In this document: positions 43,417-52,556 of the stretch, in pieces
How positions within the stretch are numbered: position 1 is the stretch's first letter
How the letters are laid out: each line of letters opens with the position of its first letter
Assembly: GCF_001654615.1 (NCBI RefSeq)
Contig: NZ_LWUD01000014.1
Coordinates: forward strand, 1-56,103
Direction of reading: 5' to 3'
Length of the DNA: 56,103 nucleotides
Source: Ligilactobacillus aviarius
Lineage (GTDB): Bacteria; Bacillota; Bacilli; Lactobacillales; Lactobacillaceae
Notes under the pieces: generated by a model
Databases searched by the model: none
What the model was told of the DNA's origin: nothing
The model's input: only the letters and a program-made list of their open reading frames with translations
Made by a program: the position numbers and the translations under genes

Positions 43417-44013
43417 TTGCGAAGAAAAGTTCTGATTGGATTAGGAGTTATTCTTCTTGCGGTTGTTTTTATCGGCTTCGGGTTTACGAAAAACGTTGAA
43501 GTCCAAAAGGAATATGAACAAGCAATGGAACGGGGAATTACCCAAACAAAAAAATGTGAGTACCAGGCTGCAAAGATCAGCTTTCAGAATGCGGCCAAGC
43601 GAAAGCAGGATGACCCGCAGGCTGAGCGGAATATCAAACAGCTTGATTTGTATATGAAAGCCAAATCTGCTTTAAATCAGCGAAACTATGATCAGGCCAA
43701 AAAGTTTTTTGATCAAGTCGCTGACGCAGATCACGGTTTAAATGTTTTGGTTCGGCGTTCGAGTGCATATGCGACTGAAATTGAAGAAGCGCAAAATCAG
43801 CTTGCATCATTTGAAAAATTGTATGATGAAGCGGTTGAGTGCAACGAAGAAGGAAACTATGCCAAGTCAAATACATTACTGACTTCGATTCTTAAATATC
43901 GCGAAATCAATGAACGATATTACGATTCGATCTTGGCAAAGGCTAAACATTTGAAACATGAAAATGACCGGTTTCTTGCCCCGGCTTATCCAGTAAAATC
44001 AGAACATAAATAA
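43417..44013 (+). CDS. Membrane-anchored coiled/TPR-like protein of unknown function
   Basis: 198 residues starting at TTG 43417 with GGGG 9 nt upstream. One N-terminal membrane helix (residues 4-22) followed by an extracellular helical, Gln/Lys/Glu-rich domain with TPR-like repeats (AKISFQNAA, AKKFFDQVA, AVECNEEGNYAKS). It begins 20 nt after the esterase gene and may be co-transcribed. No named family is recognised; a scaffold at the envelope is plausible. Confidence 0.6.
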   Translation: MRRKVLIGLGVILLAVVFIGFGFTKNVEVQKEYEQAMERGITQTKKCEYQAAKISFQNAAKRKQDDPQAERNIKQLDLYMKAKSALNQRNYDQAKKFFDQVADADHGLNVLVRRSSAYATEIEEAQNQLASFEKLYDEAVECNEEGNYAKSNTLLTSILKYREINERYYDSILAKAKHLKHENDRFLAPAYPVKSEHK

Positions 44014-44043
44014 AAATGGTTGTGAATCATCACAACCATTTTT
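44012..44043. terminator. Bidirectional terminator
   Basis: AAAAATGGTTGTGA, ATCA loop, TCACAACCATTTTT between convergent genes. Confidence 0.9.
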
Positions 44044-44053
44044 GTTTACTTAA

Positions 44054-44728
44054 TTATTGAAAGTGCCGACCTTCAGAATTAGCAACATCAACTTTTTGTT
44101 TGAAAAACTTGATCCAAACCATTACGGCAAATTCCCAAACTGCGCCAGCTAGTAACAAACTGCCGAATGTGTCAGTTGGATAGTGAACCCGTAAGTAAAT
44201 GCGTGAAAGCATAATGAAAATTACCCAGATAACTGCAAGAACGCGGATCACTGATTGGGTCGTGTGGTTCTTGATTCGCGGAACGATCAGCGTAAGTAAA
44301 AGAAGAACGAATAACGTTGTTCCAAAAACGTGGCCGCTTGGGAAACTATAACCGTGCGCAGGAGCAAGCCGTTGGGCAAGCGCTGGACGCGGCCGGGCAG
44401 CGATGTGTTTAAAGACCCATGCCAAACCGTTTCCAATGATCAACGTTCCAAATCCCCAGATTGCAGCAGCGTATTCGCGTTTGAAAAAGACAAATGCCAA
44501 TACTAAGCACGCAAGGATCAACGAAACAACTGGCGAACCAAAATTAGTGAGAATACTTATTAAAACCGTTAAATGTTCATTAGTGAATGAAAAAACAATT
44601 GACTGAACAATATGATCGATCCCATGGACAATTGGACTGTTTAATTTGACCAATAAAAGAAGGATTAAAAAGATGATTGCATAGACCGTTGCTAAAATCG
44701 GTCGGTTTTTGTTTTCTTTCAGGTCCAA
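44054..44728 (-). CDS. PAP2-family membrane phosphatase
   Basis: 224 residues, about six helices. All three PAP2 motifs are present: KHIAARPRP, PSGH (FPSGHVFG) and SRIYLRVHYPTD, containing the catalytic histidines. Likely dephosphorylates undecaprenyl diphosphate or phosphatidic-type lipids at the outer face of the membrane. Single gene. Confidence 0.9.
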   Translation of the reverse strand: MDLKENKNRPILATVYAIIFLILLLLVKLNSPIVHGIDHIVQSIVFSFTNEHLTVLISILTNFGSPVVSLILACLVLAFVFFKREYAAAIWGFGTLIIGNGLAWVFKHIAARPRPALAQRLAPAHGYSFPSGHVFGTTLFVLLLLTLIVPRIKNHTTQSVIRVLAVIWVIFIMLSRIYLRVHYPTDTFGSLLLAGAVWEFAVMVWIKFFKQKVDVANSEGRHFQ

Positions 44729-44863
44729 GAAGTTTCACCTCAATTAATAATAAAATTACATTTAATATCTTACCATTATCTCACTGGATTTTTGTTAATT
44801 AAAGTTGTTTTTTTATGATTTTTTAAATTATGATAAAAATAATCAAATCAAAGGACAGGGAAA

Positions 44864-45760
44864 ATGCAATATCTTATTCACAAAACTGATTCAAAAAAGG
44901 AAGCTGCTGGGAAAATTTTGCGGCAAAACGGAATTAGCGGAAGAACATTAAAGAAGATTCGCCAAGGCGCAGGGCGGATTCTTTATCAGAAAAAGCTGAT
45001 CACTGAACGGACAAAAATCGATGGCGAAGCAACCTTGATTTTGGACCTGAAACCGGAACAACCGGATCCGAACGTTGCTCAAAGTACGTTGCCAATCGAA
45101 ATCATTACGGAAGATCAGTATTTCTTAGCACTGAATAAGGACGCGCAAACGACAAGTGTTCCGGGACCGGCAAATTCAACAACGACTTTGGCAAACCGGG
45201 CATTGGGATATGCCCAAACGCAATCCCAACCATATGTCCCGCATATTTTGACCCGGTTGGACTTTGATACCAGTGGGGTTGTTCTGTTTGCTAAAAGCAA
45301 TTTCATCCAAAGCATGGTTCAGGATCAGATCACCAATCACACAATGAAAAAGGAGTATCTTGCGGTGGTGAGTGGCCGTCTTCCAGATGATCACGGAATG
45401 ATCGATCTTCCTTTAAAAAAAGAAAGCTATGAAAGTGCCCGTCGAATCGTCGCTTCAGATGGAAAACCTTCGCAAACTGAATATTGGGTCCAAGAACGTT
45501 TTGAAGACGCGACGATGATCAAGGTGCGGTTACATACCGGGCGCACACATCAAATTCGCGCACACTTTGCCCATCTGGGATTTCCGTTGATCGGTGATGA
45601 ACTTTATGGCGGACCGACGCAATTAATTCACCGGCAAATGCTGCACGCAGCCCATTTAGAGTTAGTCAATCCGTTTACTGATCAGCCTGAAAGTTTTAAT
45701 GCGCCATTGCCGGATGATTTCCAGAAAGCATTAATTCATTTACGAAAAAATCAGGCTTAA
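44864..45760 (+). CDS. RluA-family pseudouridine synthase
   Basis: 298 residues. Catalytic aspartate D133 in TRLDFDTSG (family HRLDxxTSG, first residue replaced by T); KEYLAVVSG and HQIRAHFAHLG are further RluA-family motifs. An S4-like N-terminal part precedes it. Converts specific uridines of rRNA or tRNA to pseudouridine; which site (RluD-like or YjbO-like) cannot be told. A GGGCTT/AAGCCC hairpin follows at 45763-45780. Confidence 0.9.
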   Translation: MQYLIHKTDSKKEAAGKILRQNGISGRTLKKIRQGAGRILYQKKLITERTKIDGEATLILDLKPEQPDPNVAQSTLPIEIITEDQYFLALNKDAQTTSVPGPANSTTTLANRALGYAQTQSQPYVPHILTRLDFDTSGVVLFAKSNFIQSMVQDQITNHTMKKEYLAVVSGRLPDDHGMIDLPLKKESYESARRIVASDGKPSQTEYWVQERFEDATMIKVRLHTGRTHQIRAHFAHLGFPLIGDELYGGPTQLIHRQMLHAAHLELVNPFTDQPESFNAPLPDDFQKALIHLRKNQA

Positions 45761-45826
45761 TTGGGGCTTTAAATTAAGCCCGTTTCTGATATAATGAATG
45801 CGAATTAAAAAAATGAGGTGAAATCA

Positions 45827-46474
45827 ATGACACCTAAAAAAGAAGACTATTTAAAAATTATCTTTGAACTAGGCGGTCGGAAAAAGAAAGTCTCAAACAA
45901 GCAGATTTCAATGAGTTTGAATGTTGCAGCCGGATCAGTAACGGAAATGGTGCGTAAGTTGGTGAAAGAGGGGTTAGTTCACCATGAACCTTACGGGGGA
46001 ATTTCATTAACTGCGAATGGGGTGCAGATTGCCGAAGAGTTGATTCGGCGGCATCGTTTGTGGGAAACCTTTTTGGTTACAAAATTGAACTATTCATTAC
46101 AGGATGTTCATGAAGATGCTGAAGTGCTTGAACACGCCACAAGCGGGAATTTAATGGATCATCTAGATGAATTTTTAGGTCATCCGCAACGGTGCCCGCA
46201 CGGTGGCGTTATTCCGGATAAAAACGGCGATTATGAAGAAGATAGCCATGATATTTTGATGGATGTTCCGGACGGATCAACCGTTGAAGTTGATCGCTTT
46301 ATTGATAATCATGATTTATTGACGTACTTAGCAGGGGTTAAATTAAAATTGGGTGAGCGAATTAAGGTTTTGGCCCACAAACCATTTGAAGGACCGATTG
46401 AAATTGAAGTGGAAGAGACCGGTGAAAAAATGGGAATCGGCTATAAAGCAGCCCACTATATTTTTGTTAAATAA
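45827..46474 (+). CDS. DtxR/MntR-family metal-dependent repressor
   Basis: 215 residues from ATG 45827; GTG 45818 is inside the GAGGTGA site. N-terminal winged helix (NKQISMSLNVAAGSVTEMVRKLVKEGLV), a dimerisation and metal domain with HRLWETFL and HPQRCPHGGVIP, and a C-terminal SH3/FeoA-like domain. Acts as Mn2+ or Fe2+ dependent repressor of uptake genes; no transporter is adjacent, so targets are elsewhere. TATAAT at 45790-45795 may be its -10. Confidence 0.9.
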   Translation: MTPKKEDYLKIIFELGGRKKKVSNKQISMSLNVAAGSVTEMVRKLVKEGLVHHEPYGGISLTANGVQIAEELIRRHRLWETFLVTKLNYSLQDVHEDAEVLEHATSGNLMDHLDEFLGHPQRCPHGGVIPDKNGDYEEDSHDILMDVPDGSTVEVDRFIDNHDLLTYLAGVKLKLGERIKVLAHKPFEGPIEIEVEETGEKMGIGYKAAHYIFVK

Positions 46475-46492
46475 AAATGAATTAAACTCCGA

Positions 46493-46529
46493 ATGAGGCA
46501 CTGACGATGGTCATGCCTCATCGTTTTAT
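46493..46529 (+). terminator. Probable terminator after the metal regulator
   Basis: ATGAGGCA...TGCCTCAT stem followed by a short T-rich stretch. Confidence 0.65.
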
Positions 46530-46556
46530 TCTGTGGAAAGTAACGAGGTGAAAAGG

Positions 46557-47300
46557 ATGGAGGATGCAAACTTAATTATTGATACGGTCTTATTGGCTGG
46601 GAAGATCATGATCGAAAATGGAGCTGATATGGCCCGGGTCGATGATACCTTACAACGGATCGCGCGGAATGCAGGAATTCAAAGCCCGCGGATTTTTGAA
46701 ACGACAACGGGGATCATGATGTCGATTCAAGGCGGCGAAAATTCCCAGGTTGAATCAATTGACAAACGGCGAATCGACCTTGAGCGAATCTCACGGGTCA
46801 ATGATGCTTCCCGGGCATTTCAAGCGAAAAAATTGACGTTGCAGCAAATGTATGATCGGTTAGTAATTTTGGATGAATCCACTCCTGATTTTCGTCCCGT
46901 TTTAAAGGTGATTGCGTCGGCCTTGATCGGCGGAACGTTGGAAGTCGTTTATGGTGGTCGGTGGTCAGATATGCTTTTAACGATGGGAATTGCCGCGTTA
47001 GGATATGCCAGTTACGTGATCTTGAATCGATTTTTTAGAACGGAATTTGCCAGCGAATTCATTGCGGCAATGGTAATTGGAATTTGCGGGGTAAGTGCTG
47101 TTAAAGCCCATTGGGGAATCAATATGGGGATGATCATTACCGGGGGGATCATGCCTTTAGTTCCAGGGGTGTTATTGACCAATGCAGTCCGTGATCTGCT
47201 TGCAGGTCATATTTTAAGTGGTGCATCGCGGATGATCGAAGGGTTGATCACTGCATGTGCGCTTGGAATGGGAATCGCGCTGGTCTTACGGTTTAGTTAG
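46557..47300 (+). CDS. Threonine/serine exporter, N-terminal-domain subunit (ThrE part 1)
   Basis: 247 residues from ATG 46557 (GAGGTGA just upstream; GTG 46533 lacks one). A soluble start (LIIDTVLLAGKIMIENGADMARVDDTLQRIA) and five membrane helices match the ThrE DUF1212 domain. In this group ThrE is split in two genes; the second starts 13 nt downstream. Exports threonine and serine or related metabolites. Confidence 0.88.
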   Translation: MEDANLIIDTVLLAGKIMIENGADMARVDDTLQRIARNAGIQSPRIFETTTGIMMSIQGGENSQVESIDKRRIDLERISRVNDASRAFQAKKLTLQQMYDRLVILDESTPDFRPVLKVIASALIGGTLEVVYGGRWSDMLLTMGIAALGYASYVILNRFFRTEFASEFIAAMVIGICGVSAVKAHWGINMGMIITGGIMPLVPGVLLTNAVRDLLAGHILSGASRMIEGLITACALGMGIALVLRFS

Positions 47301-47312
47301 GGGGTTGATTGA

Positions 47313-47789
47313 ATGAACATTTTACCAATTACGGGGGATGGCTTGCTGGTGCATTTCCTTTTTAGCTACATTGCAACGATGGGATTTGGAATTTTGATCA
47401 ACATCCCGCATAATGCGCTGTTAGGATGCGGAGCAGTCGGCAGTTTAGGATGGATGACATATATTTTGATTTTTCATGCTCATTTAGGAACGATGCTTGC
47501 TAACTTAAGCGGGGCGTTAGTTGTTGGGCTCGGAGCAGCTATTATGGCGCGGGTCAAAAAGATGCCGATGATTTTGTTTAACGTTCCGGGGATGGTTCCC
47601 CTTGTCCCAGGAAGTCAATCGTATAAGGCAATTTATAACTTTGCGTTTGGAAGGAACAGCATTGCTTTGCATTACCTGGTACAAGTTGCAATGATTGCTG
47701 GGGCAATTGCAATGGGCTTTTTCCTTGCCGAAATGATTACGCGGATGTATTACCGAATCAAGGGATCGGTGAAGAATAAGGCAGTTTGA
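47313..47789 (+). CDS. Threonine/serine exporter, C-terminal-domain subunit (ThrE part 2, DUF3815)
   Basis: 158 residues, five membrane helices with IPHNALLGCGAVGSLGW and VPGMVPLVPGSQSYKA, the DUF3815 hallmarks. Operon with the preceding gene, and together they make a complete split ThrE. Ends at a strong bidirectional terminator. Confidence 0.88.
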   Translation: MNILPITGDGLLVHFLFSYIATMGFGILINIPHNALLGCGAVGSLGWMTYILIFHAHLGTMLANLSGALVVGLGAAIMARVKKMPMILFNVPGMVPLVPGSQSYKAIYNFAFGRNSIALHYLVQVAMIAGAIAMGFFLAEMITRMYYRIKGSVKNKAV

Positions 47790-47796
47790 GAAAGCA

Positions 47797-47830
47797 AAAA
47801 AAGGTTGCGGTTCAAGCCGCAACCTTTTTT
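47797..47830. terminator. Bidirectional terminator
   Basis: AAAAAAGGTTGCGG, TTCAAG loop, CCGCAACCTTTTTT between convergent genes. Confidence 0.92.
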
Positions 47831-48989
47831 AATATTGTCCTTGATATTGAGGTGTTTGATATGTTTGGTATGTCTGACCGGTTGAAGTGGTCGTATCATT
47901 CGAATTTCCGGTTCCGGTCCCTTCAAGCTGATTTGGCGATTCAAGGTCAGTGCCTTTCAAAGTATCGCCAGTTTCAGCATGGGGTAAATCAAGGGCTTTT
48001 CGTAAGACATCCGTAATTTCCTGTTTATTTTTCCGGCTTGCAACTTCAAAATCAGCTTCACCGATTACCTGGGTTGTTCCTTGAAGGTGGGTTGATTTCA
48101 TGTGGTGAGTTGCTACCCGGTATTTCATGTTCAAAGAGACCATGTTGTTAAAGGACAAGTCAGTGCGTAACTGTTTCGATAACGAATTCAAGAAGTCATC
48201 GTTTAACAAACTGGTTAATTGAACTCCCTTAAACGCCAGGGCCATGATAACTTGCCGTTGCCGGTTTTGGCGTCCGTAATCTCCTAATGGATCTTGATCA
48301 CGCATCCGGCAATATTGTAAGGCTTCAGTTCCATCCATATGGGTCTTTTTACCTTTCACAAAATTGTATCCGGCAAACGAAAACGACAGCAATGGCTTAA
48401 TATCAACGCCGCCAACAGCATTGATTAATCCTTCCAGACCGCCCATGTTGATCGTGGCGTAAAAGTCGATCGGAACGTTGAGGTATTTTTGAACGGTTTT
48501 GACCGCCGTTGCTGAGCCGCCGTAAGCATATGCCGAGTTTAATTTACTTGGATAGTACTGTTCATAACCGTTGATTGCAACCAGGGCATCGCGCGGCAGA
48601 CTCACAAGGGTCATGGTTTTATCTTTTGGGTTTAAAACGCAGACCATCATTGTATCAGTCCGTCCTTTAAATGACCGTCCAAGCGCCCCGGTATCGGTTC
48701 CCATCAGCAGAATTGAAATCGGCTTGCCTTCTTTAAGCAACCGGTCAACATCGCGCTGCTTTTTAACGCTGTTCGGGGCATAAACGGAATCGGCCGCTTT
48801 TCGGGCATTTAAGTAGTGTTCGTGTAGCACATGCCCACCAATTCCGAGTACAATTACTAAGATCAGTAAAATCCAAAAGAAAATTATTTTTTTGCGTGAT
48901 TTTCTTCGGGGACGCGAAATCATTTCTTCGCGCTCCAACTCATCAGGTTGGTTTTCAAATTCTTCATGTTGTGAGCGATGTAAACTCAT
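47829..48989 (-). CDS. LytR-CpsA-Psr (LCP) family wall polymer ligase
   Basis: 386 residues. One N-terminal membrane helix (about 33-52), then an extracellular LCP domain with LMGTDTGALGRSFKGRTDTMM, and RMRDQDPLGDYGRQNRQRQV with the arginines that bind the lipid phosphate. Links teichoic acids or polysaccharides to peptidoglycan. The tail after ~350 is Gly/Ser/Thr/Gln/Tyr-rich and low in complexity. Its leader contains a terminator hairpin between promoter and start (49006-49035), which may attenuate expression. Confidence 0.9.
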   Translation of the reverse strand: MSLHRSQHEEFENQPDELEREEMISRPRRKSRKKIIFFWILLILVIVLGIGGHVLHEHYLNARKAADSVYAPNSVKKQRDVDRLLKEGKPISILLMGTDTGALGRSFKGRTDTMMVCVLNPKDKTMTLVSLPRDALVAINGYEQYYPSKLNSAYAYGGSATAVKTVQKYLNVPIDFYATINMGGLEGLINAVGGVDIKPLLSFSFAGYNFVKGKKTHMDGTEALQYCRMRDQDPLGDYGRQNRQRQVIMALAFKGVQLTSLLNDDFLNSLSKQLRTDLSFNNMVSLNMKYRVATHHMKSTHLQGTTQVIGEADFEVASRKNKQEITDVLRKALDLPHAETGDTLKGTDLESPNQLEGTGTGNSNDTTTSTGQTYQTYQTPQYQGQY

Positions 48990-49005
48990 AAGGGTTCCTC
49001 CCTCA

Positions 49006-49035
49006 TAAAAAAATAAGGTCGCATTTAACGACCTT
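49006..49035 (-). terminator. Terminator hairpin in the LCP gene leader
   Basis: On the minus strand AAGGTCG, TTAAATG loop, CGACCTT, then ATTTTTTTAT. It lies after the 49103-49468 gene and also after a likely LCP promoter (extended -10 TGATATAAT, TATAAT at 49082-49087 on the minus strand). Confidence 0.75.
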
Positions 49036-49102
49036 GAATGATTGCAAAGTCAAAATAATCTACTAGAATCAATTTGACCTCATTATATCATGAATATTGA
49101 TT

Positions 49103-49480
49103 TTAATGGTCAGCATGGCCAAGGAAGAAACTAATCAGTAAGATTACTAAAACGGCGGTGGTTACGATCGTATACAACTTATCGTGTTCCTTAAAGAACG
49201 TGTAGATCGAAGTTGCAACCCGCAATGCGGGGGTCAAGATTAATAAGAAGATTCCGCCCATCATAATTGCATATGGTTTTAACTGAATAATTCCTTGGCA
49301 AATCGCCGTTAATGTTGTTGGAAATGTTCCACCAGGGTATCCAGTTGAGTGTTTAACTACCATTAAAATGTAGCCAATCAGCATTACGACTGCAGCGGTT
49401 GCAACGCCGACTCGCATGATCTTCCCGATAATGATTTCCATGTGGTTCATTTCTTCTTGGGTTCTTTTATCCATTTTCAT
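49103..49480 (-). CDS. DUF1634 membrane protein
   Basis: 125 residues, three hydrophobic helices, with the DUF1634 pattern (GYPGGTFPTTLTAI and LTPALRVA). Its gene begins 1 nt after the TSUP transporter stop. Such pairing is common, so it may assist the transporter; function not established. ATG at 49480 or 49474; the ribosome site is within the preceding gene end. Confidence 0.8.
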   Translation of the reverse strand: MKMDKRTQEEMNHMEIIIGKIMRVGVATAAVVMLIGYILMVVKHSTGYPGGTFPTTLTAICQGIIQLKPYAIMMGGIFLLILTPALRVATSIYTFFKEHDKLYTIVTTAVLVILLISFFLGHADH

Positions 49481-49481
49481 C

Positions 49482-50324
49482 TTAAATCGTCACCCCAAAC
49501 GCTTTGAATGCCATTTGTAATCCTAAGTATGCCAAAATTGGAACGAAGATGATCCGCAACCATCTTGAAGGCATGTGTTGCATGATTCGGCTTCCGAGAG
49601 CGGCACCGACAATGATTCCCAGTGACAATGGAACCGCGATATCTGGCCGAATTGAGCCGTTAAAGAAATAGATCGTTGCACTTGCAGCGGCGGTAACGCC
49701 CATCATTAAGTTACTTGTTGCACTTGATGGCTTTAACGGCATCTTCATTACATTATCAAGAGCCATGACTTTAAAGGCTCCTGAACCGATTCCGAGCAGA
49801 CCGGATGCAAGACCGGCACCGAACATGATCGTCATCCCACCAGGAACATTTTCAACTTCGTAATCGACTTGTTTGTGAAGGTTCTTGTCATAATATGAGT
49901 TATTCAGTTTTAATTTTTCAGCCAGTTTGTCTGGCGTTGCCCGGTGAAGGACCTCTTTTCCAGAACGTAATTTATGAACCATGTTCCAGCTTGCAAATAA
50001 AAGCAAGCATCCGAATAAGAAGTAAAGGATCGCCGGATTGAAGACCCCGGTTAAAAGGGCCCCAACAATGGCGCCGATACTGGTAGCAAGTTCAAGGAAC
50101 ATTGCGACCCGTAAGTTCAACACATCATCTTTCAAAAACGCAATGGTTGAACCCGAACTTGTTGCAATTACGGCAATGATACTTGCCCCGATCGCATACT
50201 TGATTGGAAGGCCCATCCCTAAAGTAATAATTGGTGTGATGATCATTCCTCCACCAATTCCTAAAATTGCTCCCATGGTCCCGGCAAAAAGACCAATCAG
50301 CAACATTAAAAATGCTGTATGCAT
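49482..50324 (-). CDS. TauE/SafE (TSUP) family sulfite/sulfur-compound exporter
   Basis: 280 residues from ATG 50324, which has AGAAGGAAT upstream; the longer ORF start at 50369 has none. Eight or so membrane helices with GxxxGxxGGMI(TP) repeats (GILGIGGGMIITP near the N-terminus and GLLGIGSGAFKV mid-protein). TSUP proteins carry sulfite, taurine-derived or other organic anions. Divergent from a LysR gene that likely controls it; the DUF1634 gene follows. Confidence 0.85.
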   Translation of the reverse strand: MHTAFLMLLIGLFAGTMGAILGIGGGMIITPIITLGMGLPIKYAIGASIIAVIATSSGSTIAFLKDDVLNLRVAMFLELATSIGAIVGALLTGVFNPAILYFLFGCLLLFASWNMVHKLRSGKEVLHRATPDKLAEKLKLNNSYYDKNLHKQVDYEVENVPGGMTIMFGAGLASGLLGIGSGAFKVMALDNVMKMPLKPSSATSNLMMGVTAAASATIYFFNGSIRPDIAVPLSLGIIVGAALGSRIMQHMPSRWLRIIFVPILAYLGLQMAFKAFGVTI

Positions 50325-50408
50325 AATTAAATTCCTTCTCTCATTTTGTTTCCTTTTAAATCCTAACATTAAACTTTCATAAAGAAAAATATTTATTTGT
50401 TGTGATAG

Positions 50409-50427
50409 ATATGCAAAAATTGTATAT
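50409..50427. promoter_or_regulatory. LysR-type operator between divergent genes
   Basis: ATATGCAA-AAA-TTGTATAT inverted repeat (one mismatch), 35 bp before lysR and ~85 bp before the TSUP gene; TATGAT at 50424-50429 may be the lysR -10. Typical position for LysR binding. Confidence 0.55.
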
Positions 50428-50461
50428 GATAATAGTGAGTAATTATTTAGGGAGCTAAGTT

Positions 50462-51361
50462 ATGAATTTAAAACAATTGGAGTATTTTATTGCTGTTGCC
50501 GAGGAAAAGCAGGTTACAGCCGCAGCTAAACGGCTTAACATTGCGCAACCGCCGTTGAGTTATCAACTGAAACAGCTTGAAAAGGAACTCGGAGTTCAGC
50601 TGCTTAAACGAACGGCACATGGAGTTCAGCTGACCCCGGCTGGAAGTACGCTGGCTGAATATGCGAAGCAGATCGTTGATTTAACCAAGATCACGGAGTA
50701 TAAAGTCAAAAATATTGATCAGGGATTTTTAGGGACGCTTCGAATTGGGGCAACGTCAACCAGCGGCGGCGTCTTACCAAATGACCAAGCCGCAGAGCTT
50801 ATCAAAGCATACCCGGGAGTTAAGTTTGAGTTAAGCGAAGGAAATACTTATCAGTTATTGGATCTTTTAAATAAGAATTTGATCGACGTGGCGGTTTTGC
50901 GAACTCCATTTAACCGGGAAGGTCTTCAAGTGCGGATGTTTCCGGCTGAACCGATGATGGCGATTATTCCAGAACGCTTATTGACAACTGATTTGGCTAA
51001 ACGGAAAAGCATTTCGATCGAAAAATTGAGTACCTTGCCGCTGATCGTCTACCGGCGCTTTAAGATCATTATCAAAGATTCCTTTGAACATCGGGGACTG
51101 CAACCAACTTTTGTGCTTGAATGCGACGATGCCCGGACAGGAATTCGGTGGGCTGAAAAGGGAGTCGGGGTTGCCTTGGTTCCCGCAACGTGTGCTCAAC
51201 GGTATGCGACTTCGCAGGTCAAACTGATCCCCGTTCGCCACGAAGCATGGCAGACGAATCTCGCTCTTGTATGGAAAACTGATCAACAGCTTTCACCGGT
51301 TTTAGCAAAATTTATAAATTGTTACAAAAATGATACCATTAAAAATAAAGAGAAAGGATGA
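50462..51361 (+). CDS. LysR-family transcriptional regulator
   Basis: 299 residues, standard length. Winged HTH at residues 1-60 (KQLEYFIAVAEEKQVTAAAKRLNIAQPPLSYQLKQLEKELG) and a periplasmic-binding-like effector domain. Divergent from the TSUP-DUF1634 pair with a likely operator between. Co-inducer unknown. Confidence 0.9.
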   Translation: MNLKQLEYFIAVAEEKQVTAAAKRLNIAQPPLSYQLKQLEKELGVQLLKRTAHGVQLTPAGSTLAEYAKQIVDLTKITEYKVKNIDQGFLGTLRIGATSTSGGVLPNDQAAELIKAYPGVKFELSEGNTYQLLDLLNKNLIDVAVLRTPFNREGLQVRMFPAEPMMAIIPERLLTTDLAKRKSISIEKLSTLPLIVYRRFKIIIKDSFEHRGLQPTFVLECDDARTGIRWAEKGVGVALVPATCAQRYATSQVKLIPVRHEAWQTNLALVWKTDQQLSPVLAKFINCYKNDTIKNKEKG

Positions 51362-51369
51362 TCACAACG

Positions 51370-52176
51370 ATGACGTATTATTGTGAAAAATGCGGTCATA
51401 AGCTCGATGAAAATGAACGGCGCTGTGCCTTTTGCGGAGCAGTTCAAAAACGGTTTTCAGATCAGGATTATGAAACGAAAAAATGTAAAAAGTGCGGCAA
51501 AGATATTTATGTCAATGCTAACTTTTGTCCGTATTGCGGGACTGACCAAGCAATTTTAAACTTAAATGAAGACCTTAAACGCGACGATGCCGATCAAAAG
51601 ACGACGTCAAGTTCAAATTTGAATTTAACTTCTGAACAAAAACTTGCTCAGGGATTAATGAACACGAACTTTGATGATCAGGATTCGTTGAATAATTTTA
51701 TGAAGCAGATGCAGGATGCCGGAATCAAGGTCCGGGTCATCAAGCCAGAAGAAAAAAATGAAACCGGCAAGCCAGGATTGATTGCCTCAACGAAACTGTT
51801 TTTTCGGGACATGTTCAAAGTCAATAAACGGCTTGGAGTCAATGACTTCTGGTGGGGCTTTTTCGGCTTCTTCCTGATTTGTATGGTTGCTGCCATGCTA
51901 TTATCTGAATTGCTACCATTTTTTAAGATTCCAATGACAATGAAGACGATGTTCAAGCTTTCAGCTGGCATTTCAGTCGTTTTTCGTCTCGGAGTCTTGA
52001 CCGCGATCATTCGGCGGTTGCATGATATCCAAATGCCGGCGTGGTTTGTAATTCTGTGGTTTATTCCGATCGCTCAATTTTTCATTTGGTTTATTTGCAT
52101 GATGGGACCGCGATTGGATAACAACCCATATACGTTTAATGTCGAAGATTGGAAAAAACGGCAAAATAAATTTTAA
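51370..52176 (+). CDS. Zinc-ribbon and DUF805 membrane protein
   Basis: 268 residues from ATG 51370; ATG 51358 overlaps the lysR stop without a properly spaced ribosome site. Two zinc ribbons (YCEKCGHKLDENERRCAFCG and CKKCGKDIYVNANFCPYCG) are followed by a linker and a DUF805 membrane domain (about residues 155-265), including RRLHDIQMPAWF. Function unknown; DUF805 proteins are small integral membrane proteins of unclear role. Confidence 0.85.
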   Translation: MTYYCEKCGHKLDENERRCAFCGAVQKRFSDQDYETKKCKKCGKDIYVNANFCPYCGTDQAILNLNEDLKRDDADQKTTSSSNLNLTSEQKLAQGLMNTNFDDQDSLNNFMKQMQDAGIKVRVIKPEEKNETGKPGLIASTKLFFRDMFKVNKRLGVNDFWWGFFGFFLICMVAAMLLSELLPFFKIPMTMKTMFKLSAGISVVFRLGVLTAIIRRLHDIQMPAWFVILWFIPIAQFFIWFICMMGPRLDNNPYTFNVEDWKKRQNKF

Positions 52177-52231
52177 AAAAGAGTAAATTAGACTTGATTT
52201 AATAAGAATTAAAAGCGATAATAATTACATC

Positions 52232-52496
52232 GAAGAGAGGTCGCACTGCTTATCAGTACCCTTCATGAATTGCTAAAGCAATGGGGATTGAAGGTGAAAG
52301 GAATCGGTGCCGAAGTGATTGATTGCTTTAGAAGTCAACCGCTGGGGTCTAGCTTAAGAGGCTAGGAACTGTCGCAGTGAAAACATTGCGGAGCGCTATC
52401 GAAAGTCTATTATTATGATATTTTTTAATTTTAAATTTAAAAATTTTAGTCTTAGTAGAACTTCAACGCGCATGCTTCGAGCTGCGCGTTTTTATT
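52232..52496 (+). promoter_or_regulatory. Lysine (L-box) riboswitch with terminator
   Basis: The aptamer starts GAAGAGAGGTCGC and contains GGTGAAAGGAATCGGTGCCGAAG-type and GGGGTCTAGC conserved parts, ending CTGTCGCAGTGAAAACATTGCGG (52232-52402). The terminator AACGCGCA...TGCGCGTT plus T5 is at 52465-52494, 60 nt before lysP. Lysine binding is expected to favour termination. It occupies the 380-bp gap before lysP. Confidence 0.9.
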
Positions 52497-52556
52497 TTGC
52501 TTTGTAGTGATTGAATCTGTGCTCTTTGACCGGATATATATTAGGAGGTTAAAGTT

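Noticed and set aside
52177-52556. A tRNA or small gene in the gap before lysP
   Set aside because: No tRNA cloverleaf or T-loop is present; the conserved pieces fit the lysine riboswitch.
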